From the NCBI GenBank assembly GCA_029204225.1, contig MU832070.1:1-64000 (forward strand): a DNA stretch of 64,000 bases. Reading direction: 5' to 3'. A program made the position numbers and the translations under genes. Source of the stretch: Diphasiastrum complanatum. Taxonomy: Eukaryota > Streptophyta > Lycopodiopsida > Lycopodiales > Lycopodiaceae. Position 1 is the first letter of the stretch, and every line of letters starts with the position of its first letter. The notes under the pieces are model-generated. The model ran no database searches. It had not been told where the DNA came from and was given only the letters and a program-made list of their open reading frames with translations. This document shows, one piece after another, positions 13,401 through 24,924 of the stretch.

Positions 13401-14470
13401 TCACTTGGTCTCCCTCTGAGCTTTATAGCACCCAATTTGGTGTCCTGTAGCCAAAGTTATGGCCGTTTGAAATTCTAGCGATTTTGTGAGCAAAATTTGC
13501 AAAATTTTAAATTGTTCATATTGCATGCTAGTCATTCTTTTAAGGATTTGCAAGCTTTGAGCACTAATATGACCAAATCTTTGATGCCAAATATCACTTC
13601 GACTATCGACAATGCTTACCATAGCTTGAGTAAAAGATCTCACATTCAATTTGTAGAGTTGATTCTCGTTGACTCTAGCTCCTGTAGCAATCACTTTGTA
13701 GTGATTCTTGATATCCTTGACAAGACATTTGTCACTATCAAACTTAACCTTGAGTTGTTGATCAGCCATCATCCCAACTGATAGTAAATTGTTGGCTAAA
13801 CCAGGAACATATTGCACATTGCTTATTCGCTTTATCATCTCACTGGCTAGCTTCACTGGTACCACTTCAAATCCTTTCACAGGTAGCAATTGACCATCAG
13901 CTTGTCCAAATTCATTGCCATTGTGGATTTCCCTGAATTTCGACAACCACTCCTTCGAAGTCATGTGCTTGGATGCTCCATTGTCGATGTATCAGGTATC
14001 CTTTGTTTCGTCACTTGTCATTAGCGTCGTAATGAACAAGTTTGAGCTTTCACCTGCATCATTTTCATATTGATCATCATCATATTGATGTTGATCAACA
14101 TAGTTGTCTTCATAATGATTATCATCAAAGTGATATTGATTAGCATAATTGGCCGCTTGCCATTTGCCTTTTCTTTGTGCTATCTCCTTTTGTTTCTTGA
14201 AGCATTCACGCTCCGAATGGCCAGATTTGTTGCAGTACCAGTACTTGACCTCGACCTTGATTCAATTGCCTTGATTCGGACTATCATTAGCTTGCTTATG
14301 AAATTGTTGAAATGATCCTCGGCTTGAGTTTCCTCCTCTCGATTGATGCCTTCCATGACCAAATCTTCTGCCTCGTCCTCTAACTGCAAGAGCTTGATCA
14401 TAGCCCTTGTTACGATGATTCAAGTTCTCTTGATGTTGCAAGTGGCAAGCTTCCAAAAAAAATTATAATA
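13401..14470 (-). pseudogene. Ty1/copia gag zinc knuckle, protease and GAG-pre-integrase relic
   Basis: In transcript order from 14470: a glycine/arginine-rich gag segment, a CCHC knuckle (YCNKSGHSERECFKK), the protease block, then the conserved LLSVGMM segment and the pre-integrase IWHQRFGHIS. The protease active site reads YIDNGASKHMTS, with N in place of the usual S of DSG. The conserved W before YID is a TGA stop (plus 13992-13994). The frame also shifts within the gag part. Integrase and RT are absent, so this is a truncated relic. Confidence 0.85.
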
Positions 14471-14781
14471 CATTGCCAATACTTTGAACTAGATCACATA
14501 TGCATGAGATTTACCTTCAAATAATTAGCATAATGTCTTGCTCGAATGCAAGAGGAAGATGAAGATATAATGAGAATAGAGGCTAAAACTGTTGGCAAGC
14601 CTGTTGGAGTTGTGATTTTCACATCCATTGATCATGCCGACATCATGCCTTTGAAGTAGCTGACATGTTTATGCTCATATTTTTACTTAGCATGTGTAAC
14701 TTAGCCTTGCATTCTATTGGACGTACACCAATGTTAACGCAATAGTAAAGATGCCTCTTATACCCACAAGTAGTCACTATC

Positions 14782-14871
14782 CTTCATGTAATGTGAACAT
14801 GGTTCATTGTACTTCATGTAGTGTGAACATGGCTCACTATACTTCATGTAATGTGAACATGGCTCATTGTA
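14782..14871. repeat. 30-bp tandem triplicate
   Basis: CTTCATGTAATGTGAACATG plus ten further bases is repeated three times at 14782, 14812 and 14842 with few substitutions. It lies within the candidate LTR. Confidence 0.9.
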
Positions 14872-15085
14872 CTACTACATATCCATTGGCAAGAAGCCTG
14901 CTATCAAGCTTTCTCCCAAGCAACATGGGAGACAATTGATGAACGATTAAATGACACGTCATTTATTTTTTTGAGAAGTTTTGCTACAATGTGTAGCACC
15001 TCTATTCTCAATGGAAAAGTGTTCCACATTGGCACTTTTTCTGCCAATGTTGATTATGGTATGTGGTTATATGGGAAGAGGCATA

Positions 15086-15191
<106 letters not shown>

Positions 15192-15471
15192 TGTAGTGTG
15201 CTTCTCTTTTGTTAATACAAGAAAAATTGTGTTCTCTCCTATGTTTGTCTATGAAATGATTGTATCTATGTGCTTTGGTCTCTAACTTCAACATGCTATT
15301 AGAGCGAGTCTTGACATTTTGCAAGTAAATCACTTGCGAGTTTTGTGAGTTTCTTTGCAATGATGATAGCAAGAATTGAATTCATGTGGAATGCTATGAA
15401 AATTTGGCATGCTAGTTGATATGTCCTTTGTTTTCCATGAGGAATCACCTTATTGAAACTGGCATGATAGA

Positions 15472-15785
15472 ATCCACAAAGATGGTTTTCAGGTCCCGTA
15501 CTACATAGTCCATCTAATTTGTGAGATGGAAGGTGTGAGACGTCGGTATGACTCGTGGAAGTCCATTGAGTCTGTCTGCGACATTCTTCTGGGGCCAGGT
15601 GGCAATTGGGACCAAGCAAGGGCTCTCCCAAGGCAAAACTACATTTTCTTTCTTGTCCAGACTTGACACAATCCAATCGGTGACTCTAATATGGCAACGA
15701 TGCATGCCCTTCGAGTAGTGATAGACGTCCCATGAATTGGAGGTCGAGAACTTATTATGCCAATGTGTTTCTTGTGCAAAAAGAG
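15472..15785. repeat. Isolated copy of the ~345-bp satellite monomer
   Basis: It shares ordered words with the array at 34.6-38.3 kb: AAAGATGGTTTTCA, GACGTCGGTATGACTCGTGG, CATTGAGTCTGTCTGCGAC, GGCTCTCCCAAGGCAAAACT, ACACAATCCAATCGGTGACT and GAACTTATTATGCC. It is slightly diverged and single, about 19 kb from the array. Confidence 0.85.
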
Positions 15786-16021
15786 CTCTGCATCATGAAG
15801 CTTTCTGTTCAGCCAGGAAAAGGACGGCTTCCCATCTCTTTCTCGGTCGTGTGTAGTACGGGAAGTGGGCTCGGTCCAATTAGGAGCCTTGGAGATGTTG
15901 CCTTTCACCAACTAGCTTAAGATCCGATCATAAAACTGCATTCTAAAAACTAAGCATATCTCACACTCACATTACCATGAAGAGAGAGGAAGAGAGATTA
16001 TGAGGGAGGGAAAAGAGAAAG

Positions 16022-16168
<147 letters not shown>

Positions 16169-16482
16169 GCAGAGTTCTATTAACCTTCGAATGATGGAAA
16201 TACAAGAAAAATGGTCCCTTTTTATAAGAGTGAGAGTGGAACCTCCTCATCACCCATTGGCTACTGAAGTTCCACCAAGATCACAATCTTGACCGTCTGA
16301 ATCACTTTGTGTTTCTTGGGTGCAAGTTGTGTTTCTTAACTTAGGAACTTACAAATGCTAAGTTAAAGATATTTTATTTAAATATTAGTGCACATGTCAC
16401 TTTCTAGCCTAAAGGCCCAATGTTGGACTTATATGCGCAAAATGCCAACTGGTTGCCTGATCCTAATATTTCTGACTCTCTT

Positions 16483-16570
16483 CCACATTCATGTAGCGTT
16501 TGGGTTTACTATAGGAGCCTTTTGTCGACTTTTAGAATATTCCATGTCATTCCTAGAATCGGGTAACATT
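16483..16570. repeat. 88-bp direct repeat, copy 1
   Basis: CCACATTCATGTAGCGTTTG through GAATCGGGTAACA is nearly identical to 27404-27490, in the same orientation 10.9 kb away. The gag-like ORF, the copia element and the minisatellite lie between the two copies. Confidence 0.85.
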
Positions 16571-17090
16571 CTCCCATGACCAAACATGTGCCAGTCCCAT
16601 GGCACTGCCTGTGACGGATCTTTGGGATGGTAGCATTTTGTTGCTGATGAATCCATGGCGTTGTCACAATTGTAGATAACAAAGACATATATTTTTGTTT
16701 TGCCTCAGAAAAAGTGTAGATAAGTGTTTGCTTATGTAAAACCTGATGCTTTATTGATGGATGGTGTCGCAAGAACCCAGACTTGCCCGATTTTCAATAA
16801 AATTATGGTGGCCATTCTTGATAGCCTTGTTCCTCGACATATGGATAGTTGTCGTCATTGAAAACCGGGTCCCAAGATAACACTTGTTGGCATGGATCTT
16901 CATAGAATGGTGCAACTGTTATCAGTGGTATTGTCGAAGGTTCGCTCAATTGGTACAACAGATAGAATAGGGTTGATTGACTGCTTAATCGATCCACATG
17001 TTCATGATATGCCTGAACTTGAAGACTTTCTTCGGCAGTCAAGAACACTGCTTGAGTACAAGGTTTTAATACTTGAAGTGTTGGTGCTTG

Positions 17091-17786
17091 CTAGATGGGT
17101 GGCCGTGTCGGGCTTGGATTCCCTAGATTTGGCCCTTTGATTATTGACGTAACAGGATTTGGCGTTGTGGTGGTCAGCTTGCTGCTAGAACACATTGGCT
17201 TCAGGGGTTGACTACTCGTTGTTGATCTCTGAAATGGGTTGTAATCAACTGCCTTGGCCTTGCCTCTGTCAGTGGTCTTTGTAGGAGTCTTCGTGAAAGC
17301 ACATTTGACTTGTGAATCATAAGGCTTACAAGTTGTGAGTTCAGTTGGTATTACAACATCCAAGGATCGTTGTATCGCCTGTTGAACAATTTCTGGTAGT
17401 TTCTTCATAAGATCAGTTGTCGCTTGTTGCTTGATTGTCTCTACCAATTTCGTCATGTCTAAAGGTACTTCAATTCTTTTGACGGATGTTTCCGCACATT
17501 TGGCAACCTTTGCAATGTCCTTTGATTCAGCAACCATTTCAAAGCATGGTGGAATTATGATCTTGTGTTTGTAGCATTGGGTGACTGGATTTGCCTTTTG
17601 GAAACTCACATGCATTGCAAAGATGGATTTCGCCATAGTCGATTGTAATCGCAACGGACAATCTAGGCAGGGATGTCCAATGCCACAATTTGAACATAAT
17701 GCCATGAAGGCTGTTGGGTTACCTTCGTGTGGGCATTCTGATTTGTGATGCCTTCCGCCACATCCATAGCATAGTATCATTGGCAA
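17091..17786 (-). pseudogene. Gag-like protein with two zinc knuckles, split by the copia insertion
   Basis: An open frame of 231 codons. It opens with two closely spaced knuckles: CYGCGGRHHKSEC, then CSNCGIGHPCLDC. A lysine-rich middle follows, with amphipathic stretches such as LVETIKQQATTDLMKKLPEI, then a serine/threonine/proline-rich tail that ends at 17091. The frame does not begin here. Across the copia insertion it continues into 23954-24097. Double CCHC knuckles point to the nucleocapsid end of a retroelement Gag, and a capsid-like piece lies further upstream at 24.4-24.8 kb. No protease or RT from the same element was found. A host zinc-knuckle protein is less likely. Confidence 0.6.
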
Positions 17787-17789
17787 AAT

Positions 17790-18471
17790 TGTAAAAATTA
17801 CAGCAAATAAGGATCCTAAAACACTTGAAATGATGAGGAAAACAATAGATTATGATTTCATAAGATTAGCACAAGTTGAACCATCAAAATCCATCAAAAA
17901 TCTATGCTTGAACCTCACTGAATGGCCCAAATAATTGAAGAAGGCTTCACACGTGTGAAAGTACGGCCTCCCACAGTCTGAGTACTGTACACTAGACCTA
18001 CATTCAATCCTATAATCATTAGTAATCACAAGTACTCAAACAATTATGAACATAGAGAGCAATTGCACCATTATGAGAGAAAAAACATGAAATTGCTTGA
18101 TTGATTTTGGTGAGATATCATCACCTATATATACATGATCCATCACGATTTTGGGCAGGTATGAGTAGCCCTAAACCTATCCCTAATGCTAATTTTGGTG
18201 GATCTTTCATCCCTACCAAGTTAGGGTTGGAATCTTGGAGATCCCTCAACAATGCAAAAATTACCAAAAATAGCTCCTATTTTTTCTCCCTTGTATCTAG
18301 GCATAATTTGGACTCATTCCAAAGGTTCTAACACTTAGGTCTACTTGAGAGCATCCTTATGAATGGAATCCTATGCTATTTGACACGTGTGACAAGCCAC
18401 ATCATGACCATCTAGCTATTTACAAGTCATATGACCAAAACTAGTCAAGCTAGAATTGTGAATTTTTAACA
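17790..18471 (-). repeat. Copia 3' LTR
   Basis: 682 bp, TGTAAAAATTAC...GAATTTTTAACA on the plus strand. It is the 3' LTR because the coding frame runs on the minus strand. It contains a TATATATA-like stretch near 18126. Confidence 0.95.
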
Positions 18472-18483
18472 CTCCTCCTCACT
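18472..18483 (-). other. Polypurine tract of the copia element
   Basis: Minus strand reads AGTGAGGAGGAG directly before the 3' LTR, the expected place and composition for plus-strand priming. Confidence 0.8.
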
Positions 18484-18485
18484 AT

Positions 18486-18790
18486 CTAGCTTGGTTCAAT
18501 CATTGCTTTACTAATCACTCCAAGTGATGATTTGAACTTCATAAAAGGTGTCTTTTGAAGTGGTTTAGTAAGTAGATCAGCTACACATTCATTTCTTGGA
18601 ACATGCTCCAAAGCAATCTCCTTGGCTTGCACCATTTCTCTCACAAAGTGATGGCATATCTCAATGTGCTTAGATCTTGCATGGAAGATTGGGTTAGATG
18701 CAAGGTGTTGGGCTGATATATTGTCATTGTAGATGATTGGTGCCTCCTCTGAATCCATGATCTTTAGCTCCACCAATATCTCTTGATCCA
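18486..18790 (-). pseudogene. Copia RNase H C-terminal part, frameshifted
   Basis: Contains the conserved end of copia RNase H: IYNDNISAQHLASNPIFHAR, RSKHIEICHHFVREM and CVADLLTKPL, ending at the stop at 18486. It is out of frame with the RT part. The switch occurs around 18770-18780, just after the KEVLWIKR motif, and is best explained by a small indel there. Confidence 0.9.
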
Positions 18791-20077
18791 AAGTACCTCC
18801 TTTGTAGTGGTTGTCAAAGCTTTGTACTCGGCCTCGGTTGAAGATAGAGATATAGTTTCTTGCTTTTTTGAAAGCCATGAAACCACACCTTCTCCTATGA
18901 AAGTTGAATAGGCAGTTGTTGATTTCCTATCCCTCTTGTCCCCTGCAAAATCTGAATCACTAAATGCATGAAGGTTAATCACATCTCCTCTATATAGAAT
19001 CCCAAAATCCAATGTACCCGAGATGTATCTTAGAATCCTCTTAGCCTTTTTCCAATGGATATTCAATGGCTTTTGCATGGATTGGCTCAACCTACATACA
19101 CTAAAGCTAAGATCTGGTCCAGCTATAGTGATCCACATTAAGGAACCTATAAGTTGCCTAAACAAAGTGATGTCCATGAAGGATCTTTCATCATCTTCAT
19201 TTGGCACTTTTACATCTTGCTCCATTGGTGTGTCAACACTTTTGCATACTTCCATCTTAAACTTCTTCAAAAGACTTTGAGCATAGTTTACTTGACTTAT
19301 AAAGATAAAATCAGACCCTCTAAGTACTTCTATGCCTAAGATGAAGTGAAGACACCCTAGATCTACCATCTTGAACTCTAAGGATAGATCTATCTTGATT
19401 TTTTCAGTACCATCAACACTATTTCCACTAATGATGATGTCATCTACATAAATGAGTAAAAGTACAATACCAACATCATCAAACTTAATGTAAAGAGTAG
19501 GATCATATTCACTTTGAACAGAAGAAAGTGAAATAAGATAGCAATGTAGTCTTGAATTCCAAGATCTCGAGGCTTGCTTCAAGCCATAGATGCTTCTTTG
19601 GAGATGGCATACTTTGTTCCCCATTCCATGCTTGATGAACCCTTGTGGCTGCTCCATATATATATCCTCTTCCAAAAAACCATTCAAGAAAGCATTAGAG
19701 ACATCCATTTGACATAGAATCCATCCAAAATGTGATGCAAGTGCAATGATTAGTCTTATTGTGACCATCTTGGCCACGGGTGCAAAAGTTTCCTCATAGT
19801 CTATCCCTCTCTCTTGAACATAACCTTTTGCAACTAATCTTGCTTTATGTTTGTTAACACTCCCATTTGCATTCAACTTAAGCTTGAAGACCCACTTGCA
19901 TCCTATTACATTCCTTTGAGGTCTCTCAACAAGCAACCAAGTTTCATTCTCAATCAAGGCATCATACTCATCCAACATAGCTTTATACCATTCTTTGGAG
20001 ATCAATGCATCTTCAACATTAGATGGTTCTTCAAAACTAGATAAAGCATAAGAAGTGGATGAGATACCCTCAACTTG
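18764..20077 (-). pseudogene. Copia reverse transcriptase and RNase H
   Basis: RT blocks in order: W..KLKLNANGSVNKHKARLV, YEETFAPVAKMVTIRLI, QMDVSNAFLNGFLEEDIYM, LYGLKQ-type LQRSIYGLKQASR, and catalytic YVDDIIISG. RNase H opens with AFSDSDFAGDKRDRKSTTAY and SSTEAEY. The frame is the same as the integrase part upstream and is separated from it only by the TAG at 20078-20080. It terminates early through the frameshift near 18775. Confidence 0.95.
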
Positions 20078-21088
20078 CTATCCTTTGCCTTGATATGTGA
20101 GCCTTGATGGCTCCACTTTTGCCCTTGAAGATCTCCTTGGTGTGATAGGTGGGTTTGGTGCTTGCTCCTCCACGAGCTCCTCCTCAAAACCAAGATCTTG
20201 CTCCTCGGCCATCTTCCTCTTGATTGTTGGAGCACTTGAGCCTTCTTCAAGCATATGCATATGATGTTCATCAAAGATGACATCCCTTGAAACAACAAAT
20301 TTGTTTAAGGATGGGAGATAGACTTTGTAGCCCTTGCTTGAGCTTGCATATCCAAGCATGATCCCTCTTGTGGAAGATGGATCCTCCTTGGTTCTTGTTT
20401 CCAATGGCACATGCACATAACATATACACCCAAAAACTTTCAAGTGATTAAGATTGGGTTTCTTTCCATACAACATCTCATAAGGAGTTTTGTCTTCAAT
20501 TGCTTTGCAAGACACCCTATTCATCAAGTAGTTTGCACATACAAGAGACTCAACCCAAAAGGATTTGGGAAAACAAGCATCTAATCTTAAAGCCTTAGAA
20601 CATTCACATAATGTTCTATTCCTTCTTTCAGCAACTCCATTTTGTTGAGGAGTGTAAGGACAAGAAGTCTCTTTCTTGATCCCTTCCTCCTCACAAAAGG
20701 CCTTGAACTCATTGGAGATGAATTCTCCACCATTGTCACTTCTAAGAATCTTGATGCTATGATTATGATGCTTTTCCACAAACAACTTGAACTTTACAAA
20801 AGTATCAAATACTTGAGACTTGAAGGAAAGTAAGAACACCCAACAATATCTTGAGTAGTCATCAATGAAGGTTAAAAACATGGATGAACCTCCATTAGAT
20901 TTGGTGCTAGCAATGTGCACATCCGAGTGTATGAGTTCAAGAGGATGAGATGACTTTGTGATGGAGTTAGGAAACACCTTCTTATGTGCCTTGGATAAGG
21001 CACAAGCTTCACAAACCTTGTCTTCCTTCCCAATAGACCTTGGTAGGCCTAAAGCATACTCCTCCTTGATCATAGCCTCCATGGAACC
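20078..21088 (-). pseudogene. Copia integrase
   Basis: The CXXC half of the zinc-binding region (CEACALSK) is followed by the catalytic core: LIHSDVH, FIDDYSRYCWVF, LRSDNGGEF and the YTPQQNGVAERRNRT block holding the third acidic residue. The GKKPNLNHLKVFGC block follows. In frame with gag-protease upstream except for a TAG at 21089-21091 between HVN and GSMEAM, and ended by another TAG at 20078-20080. Confidence 0.95.
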
Positions 21089-22453
21089 CTAGTTGACATG
21101 TCCAAGTCTTTTGTGCCATAAAGTAAAAGTAGATATCTTGCTCTTCTCGGCCAACATGACAACATTAGTATCCACAAATGCATCCAACTTATAAAGTTTG
21201 CCAAGTCTAGTGCCCTTAGCCACTATCTTACCCTTCTTCTTGATGAAACATTCATTTGAAGCAAAGTCAACATTGAAACCATTGTCTACCATTTGGCCAA
21301 CACTTAGTAGATTCTTTGTTATTGTAGGAATGTACAAAACACCTTCTATGTTGATCTTTTTGGAAGATCCTAAGCAAAGGGGAATTCTACCAACTCCTTC
21401 AATCTTACAAGCTTCATCATTTGCTGTATAGATAGACTTTATAGGTCCATCATAAGATAAGAGAGAAGAGAAAAACTCCCTTTTACTAGTCATGTGTGAA
21501 CTAGCACCCGAGTCAATCCACCAAGGATCTTCTCCTTTGAAGCTTGTTGAAGAAAATATGGACATCATGAGAGAGTCCTCATGTGAACTCTCCTCCTCCT
21601 CCTCTTTGCTCATGTTGGCTTGGCTTTGATCTTGCTTCCTCTTGAAGCATTCCGAGGCATAATGCCCCATCTTGCTACAATAGTAGCACTTCACCTTTGA
21701 TTTGTCCTTCTTGACTTTGGTGGTTGATGGAGATGCCTTTGAGGGTCCTTCTTGATCCTCAAGCTTTGTAGACTTCTTGAATGTTGATACTTTGCCTTTG
21801 GACTTGCCTTTGCCTTTGGTGAAGAGAGCTTGGTCATCTCCACCTTGGATGGAAAGCCTATCCATCCTCTCTTGCATTTGGCTCCTTCTTGATTCCTTGA
21901 CCATGAGTGTGCCTTGGAGTTCTTCAAGTATGGGTAGCTTACCCATAATTGCATATCCCTGAACCAAATTGTCAAATTCAAAGCTTAGTCCATTCAATAT
22001 GAGTTGAACAAGCTCTTCATCCTTGATAGGATCACCTATAAAGGCTAGCTCTTTGTTCAATTCCTTTACTCTTAGGACAAAAGTATGTGCACTCTCTCCT
22101 TTCTTTTGATAGTTTCTATAGATTTGATTCTTCAAAGCTAGCATTCTAGTTTGGTTCTTGGATTCATAGACCTTTTGCAAAGTCTCCCAAGCATCTTGAG
22201 CTGAAGTGCAATCTCCTACCTCTCTTAAGAGTTCATTTGCAACATTCATTTTTATGCAATGTAGTGCAACATTGCACCTCTTGATGTATTTGGCTTTTTC
22301 TTGAGGATGAATAGGTTCACCCTCCTTACCATTTACAATTTCCATCAGATCTTGCATGATCATGATAGATTCCATTCTAACTTTCCATATGGAATAGCTA
22401 GTTTTGTTGAGCCTTTCATTAGTATCCAAAAGATATGCATTTATAGATGCCAT
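21089..22453 (-). pseudogene. Copia Gag and protease
   Basis: 454 residues from MASINAYLLDTNERLNK. A UBN2-type Gag comes first, then the CCHC knuckle CYYCSKMGHYASECF at about residue 255. Protease WWIDSGASSHMTS has an intact DSG. The segment KNLLSVGQMVD and the pre-integrase start LWHKRLGHVN follow, where a TAG ends the frame. Everything up to that stop looks intact. An ATG start 12 bases inside a clean leader supports this N-terminus. Confidence 0.93.
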
Positions 22454-23252
22454 CTAGTCTCCTAATCAAGGACTTGACACAAATGAAGGTTACTTCTATT
22501 GATTTGATTGAAGGTCTATCTTATCCCACTTCTTAGGGACCTGAAAAGATCAGTAATAGACTTCCTATAAAGATCTAAGAATGATCTCTAACAAAATCAA
22601 ATCATAGAATACTAGAAACAATGCACTTGCTTGATTGAAGTAGACAATACTAGTAGAATTGCCCCTCTTTCTATAAAGAACATTAAAGCTTCCAAATGAT
22701 CTGATCAAGAGTGAATTTCAGAAACCTAATATACTTCCAAAATCACTTGTAAAAGAGCTAAATGGAACTTAATGAGGATGCAACACAATCTACTATCCAA
22801 TCACAAGCAAAAAAATGATCAAAATTGATGAAAAATTGATCTAATTTGGTGCATAAGTCAAGCAATGGTTGGACTGAACCTAAATCACTTTAGGAGGTGC
22901 CTACTACACCTTAGAACAGCCTTGAAGAGTCCCCAAAACTCTGATATTCCCTCTCCTTAAATGCTAGAAAGCCTCCTCTATGAAATCACCTCCAAAACTC
23001 GCTTAGAAATCAATGCTTGGAGCAAGCAAAACTTGCTATCTTGGTAATGTGAATTGAATTCAACTTTGCCTCTGGTTTTAGACACCTAAACACCTGCAAA
23101 TGAAGTCACACAACACCAATCTCCAATGTATCTGACTCACTTTGAGTTCTAGAATCAATACTAGATGCTAAGATCCAATCTACACAAGATTTAGATAAAA
23201 AATTGTGATCAAATTGAATGAAAACCAAGGATTTAGCTCATTTCAACCTTTA
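22454..23252 (-). other. Copia untranslated leader
   Basis: About 800 bp between the primer site and the gag ATG, without a long ORF, as expected for an LTR-element leader. Confidence 0.7.
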
Positions 23253-23265
23253 GGCTCTGATACAA
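23253..23265 (-). promoter_or_regulatory. Copia primer-binding site (initiator tRNA-Met)
   Basis: The minus strand reads TTGTATCAGAGCC immediately after the 5' LTR. It matches the canonical TGGTATCAGAGCC at 12 of 13 positions. Confidence 0.9.
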
Positions 23266-23948
23266 TGTAAAAATTACAGCAAATAAGGATCCTAAAACAC
23301 TTGAAATGATGAGGAAAACAATAGATTATGATTTCATAAGATTAGCACAAGTTGAACCATCAAAATTTCATCAAAAATCTATGCTTTAACCTCACTGAAT
23401 GGCCCAAATCCTTGAAGAAGGCTTCACACGTGTGAAAGTACGGCCTCCCACAGTCTGAGTACTGTACACCAGACCTACATTCAATCCTATAATCATTAGT
23501 AATCACAAGTACTCAAACAATTATGAACATAGAGAGCAATTGCACCATTATGAGAGAAAAAACATGAAATTGCTTGATTGATTTTGGTGAGATATCATCA
23601 CCTATATATACATGATCCATCACGATTTTGGGCAGGTATGAGTAGCCCTAAACCTATCCCTAATGCTAATTTTGGTGGATCTTTCATCCCTACCAAGTTA
23701 GGGTTGGAATCTTGGAGATCCCTCAACAATGCAAAAATTACCAAAAATAGCTCCTATTTTTTCTCCCTTGTATCTAGGCATAATTTGGACTCATTCCAAA
23801 GGTTCTAACACTTAGGTCTACTTGAGAGCATCCTTATGAATGGAATCCTATGCTATTTGACACGTGTGACAAGCCACATCATGACCATCTAGCTATTTAC
23901 AAGTCATATGACCAAAACTAGTCAAGCTAGAATTGTGAATTTTTAACA
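23266..23948 (-). repeat. Copia 5' LTR
   Basis: 683 bp, one base longer than its partner. It is the 5' LTR in transcript sense, so its U3 end at 23948 abuts the AAAAT duplication. Confidence 0.95.
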
Positions 23949-23953
23949 AAAAT

Positions 23954-24097
23954 GCCATTGCCTCGGAGTTGGATTGCATAAACTGGTATATGCTCTTCAC
24001 TAGGTCCTTCCACATAATATAGTGGAGAACTGTCGTGGGTTTCGGCTCTCGTAGATCTTGGTGATGCACATGGCGAATGCACAATTGGCGCCAATAT
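23954..24097 (-). pseudogene. Upstream continuation of the split gag-like ORF
   Basis: If the copia element and one AAAAT copy are ignored, the frame of the zinc-knuckle ORF runs on through this segment. It reads for example SSPLYYVEGPSEEHIPVYAI, and is open back to a TGA at 24098-24100. This directly shows which sequence the copia element disrupted. Confidence 0.7.
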
Positions 24098-24373
24098 TCA
24101 ACCTATTATCTTAAAAATGGGCCCATCTCTTGAAGATGAACTGCTTGGGTGCGCCATCTACTCAACTTGCTTGCTTGTTGTCAAGGGTGGATCTTAATAC
24201 TTTTGATGCTTTTCTGCTACTGTTGGTTTTGTAACATGAAACTTCTTAGTTGGGCAATTGGGAATGAGATGGTTCTCGAAACAATATGAACATTGCTCTC
24301 TTTGAAGCAACATTAGATTACAAGCAGTGACACATGCCTTTGGATCATGTTCCAGATCTTGATCTTGATCCGT

Positions 24374-24760
24374 TCAATCATTTTGGTCATCATCCCTTCC
24401 TAGTGAAGCTTGTTCTTCTCTTGTCTCTCCGTTATTTTGCATTAGCATTGTCAAAATTCTTGAACCTCTTATTGATGGTATTCCAGATATTTCAACCAAC
24501 TCAGATTCTGAGTCAGCATCTCGAAAGGCCAACAATGTCGATTCAATCTTCATGGCATCAACAAGAACTTGTTTCAATGTAGTGTAAGAGGTGAGGTTCT
24601 TCATTTGATAGTGAATGTTGCTCCTCAGACCTTGGATAAAGTTCTTGATGATCAGTGATGTTGGGATTGGTGGATGACAGTCCTTTACTATGTGTTAGAT
24701 CCGATGAAGGTATGCACAAACTATCTCTTGGCGTTGCATGCTAATGCTTGATAGCGGAGT
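24374..24760 (-). pseudogene. Retroelement Gag capsid-like fragment
   Basis: The translation includes LIIKNFIQGLRSNIHYQMKN followed by TLKQVLVDAMKIESTLLAF. It resembles the Ty3/gypsy capsid pattern in which a FIxGL motif precedes an alanine/leucine-rich helix. A TAA near 24695 interrupts the upstream part. With the zinc-knuckle ORF it probably forms one older minus-strand Gag gene. Confidence 0.55.
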
Positions 24761-24924
24761 AGTCGACATGTTGTTTGTGGATGGATGGATAAATGAATTT
24801 TTATGTAAGATTGCTCTTCAAGAGATGACTGATGATGCACAATGTTCCAAATAGTGGTTTTGTTTGGTTTTGCTTCTTCTTCTTCTTCTTTTTTCTTTTT
24901 TCTTTTTTCTATTTTTCTTTTAAG

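Larger units (their letters stand above)
17790..23948 (-). mobile_element. Structurally complete Ty1/copia retrotransposon
   Basis: 6159 bp, transcribed on the minus strand. The LTRs are 17790-18471 and 23266-23948, both TG...CA. They differ at about five bases and one indel (about 99% identity), so insertion was recent. The target duplication AAAAT is at 17785-17789 and 23949-23953. Domain order is gag, protease, integrase, RT, RNase H, which is diagnostic of copia. The polyprotein frame is broken by two TAG codons and one frameshift, so it cannot act alone. It landed inside the gag-like ORF, which it splits. Confidence 0.97.

Noticed and set aside
18101-18331. 76-codon ORF identical at 18101 and 23578
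   Set aside because: Both lie in the two LTRs of the copia element and are identical because the LTRs are.
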